From Rhodospirillales bacterium (GTDB lineage: Bacteria; Pseudomonadota; Alphaproteobacteria; Acetobacterales; Acetobacteraceae): a stretch of 6,343 bases of DNA. The stretch spans positions 1 through 6,343 of the forward strand of contig JANXXW010000280.1 of the NCBI GenBank assembly GCA_025350425.1, read 5' to 3'. Shown here in pieces: positions 6,181 to 6,343 of the stretch. The notes under the pieces are model-generated. The model searched no databases. It was given only the letters and a program-made list of their open reading frames with translations, and was not told the DNA's origin. The position numbers and the translations under genes are program-made. Numbering within the stretch: position 1 is the first letter of the stretch; each line of letters opens with the position of its first letter.

Positions 6181-6243
6181 GATTGGGCAACGTTGTATGC
6201 GGACTAATACCAGGACTCACGTGATCTGACCTCTTGCCCAATC
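6181..6243. repeat. 10-bp inverted repeat across the IS630 end
   Basis: GATTGGGCAA (6181-6190) is the exact reverse complement of TTGCCCAATC (6234-6243), with 43 bases between. The right copy lies in the transposase coding sequence, over the residues DWAR near its C-terminus; the left copy is outside the gene. It may be chance, a leftover of an older IS copy in the opposite orientation, or part of a structure at the IS end. Confidence 0.4.
6205..6210. mobile_element. Probable end of IS630-type element
   Basis: IS630 elements insert at TA dinucleotides, and their transposase genes usually stop within a few tens of bases of the IS end. Here CTAATAC at 6204-6210 has two TA candidates (6205-6206 and 6208-6209), 8-12 bases beyond the transposase stop at 6217. 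The exact boundary cannot be fixed because the other end of the element is outside the window and the terminal repeats cannot be compared. Confidence 0.35.
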
Positions 6244-6343
6244 GCGTAGCCCGATGGACATGACGCGCCAGGGCTGGTCGGCCAAGCGGTTCCACGCGTC
6301 GCAGCAGTGATCGACGATTGCGTCGTAGGACGCGAACACCCGG
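6217..6343 (-). CDS. IS630-family transposase, C-terminal fragment (partial at window edge)
   Basis: The minus strand encodes 41 residues to a TGA stop at 6217. It reads RVFASYDAIVDHCCDAWNRL, then ADQPWRVMSIGLRDWARG, then QIT. This is the characteristic C-terminus of IS630-family transposases, in which AWN.L.DQPWRI.SIG.RDWA is a familiar ending. The N-terminal part, including the DDE catalytic residues, lies beyond the window, so I cannot tell whether the element is intact. It sits on the same strand as the operon and upstream of it, separated by the low-GC stretch. Confidence 0.88.
   Translation of the reverse strand, partial: RVFASYDAIVDHCCDAWNRLADQPWRVMSIGLRDWARGQIT

Larger units (their letters stand above)
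5330..6216. other. Long stretch without a recognisable gene
   Basis: I see no convincing gene here. The longest ORF is on the minus strand (5344-5991, 215 codons), but its translation is Arg/Cys-rich with no domain I recognise. Plus-strand ORFs over the same bases are equally unconvincing. A TAATAC at 5341-5346 (minus strand) could be a -10 element for the operon, but no good -35 sits 16-18 bases upstream, so I do not call a promoter. Base composition changes across the region: 5941-6180 is about 49% G+C by direct count, well below the operon. This looks like acquired or decayed DNA between the operon and the IS630-type element. Confidence 0.5.

Noticed and set aside
1..6343. CRISPR array, tRNA or rRNA genes, riboswitch
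   Set aside because: I saw no regularly spaced direct repeats, cloverleaf-like segments, rRNA motifs or known aptamer cores on either strand by eye; covariance-model searches were not possible.

Overview
The window reads as chromosomal DNA of a high-GC proteobacterium. The operon lines I sampled are roughly 65-75% G+C, with strongly G/C-biased third codon positions. The family mix fits an alphaproteobacterium, possibly Acetobacteraceae: an agmatinase-type ureohydrolase, an AbgB-like M20 hydrolase, a cyclase-family protein, a glycine-zipper lipoprotein and an IS630-type transposase end. The taxonomic placement is inference from protein style, not from a marker gene.

Layout. Positions 1-459 hold a lipoprotein-like signal peptide beginning at base 1, attached to a poorly coding tail, and a REP-like palindromic repeat (331-375). 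Positions 460-1044 (+) encode an unrecognised basic protein. A second dispersed repeat of the 'LTPHPGPLPQGERG' type (1047-1088) fills the 50-bp gap between this gene and the convergent cyclase gene. The core, on the minus strand from 5316 down to 1095, is a tightly packed four-gene cluster that looks like one operon: agmatinase-family ureohydrolase, AbgB-like M20 metallopeptidase, SlyB/Pcp-like lipoprotein, cyclase-family metal hydrolase. Spacings are 25 bp, 5 bp and a 4-bp ATGA overlap. It is preceded by an 18-codon leader ORF with the best Shine-Dalgarno sequence at the start of the cluster; its stop codon overlaps a start codon of the ureohydrolase as TGATG.

From about 5330 to 6216 there is no recognisable gene. 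The right half (5941-6180) is about 49% G+C by my count, clearly lower than the operon. It contains small competing ORFs and a perfect 10-bp inverted repeat (6064-6095). The right edge carries the C-terminal 41 codons of an IS630-type transposase on the minus strand, cut by the window end. The left flank of the IS therefore looks like acquired or decaying DNA upstream of the operon.

How the genes may work together. The M20 enzyme cleaves an amide bond and the ureohydrolase removes urea from a guanidino compound. The cyclase-family enzyme is a metal-dependent hydrolase. Together they suggest breakdown of an N-acylated, guanidino-containing or related amide, but the substrate cannot be read from the sequence. 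I found no strong case for a wholly new system. The items most worth checking are the coupled leader ORF, the conservation of the four-gene cluster and the low-GC inverted repeat next to the IS.
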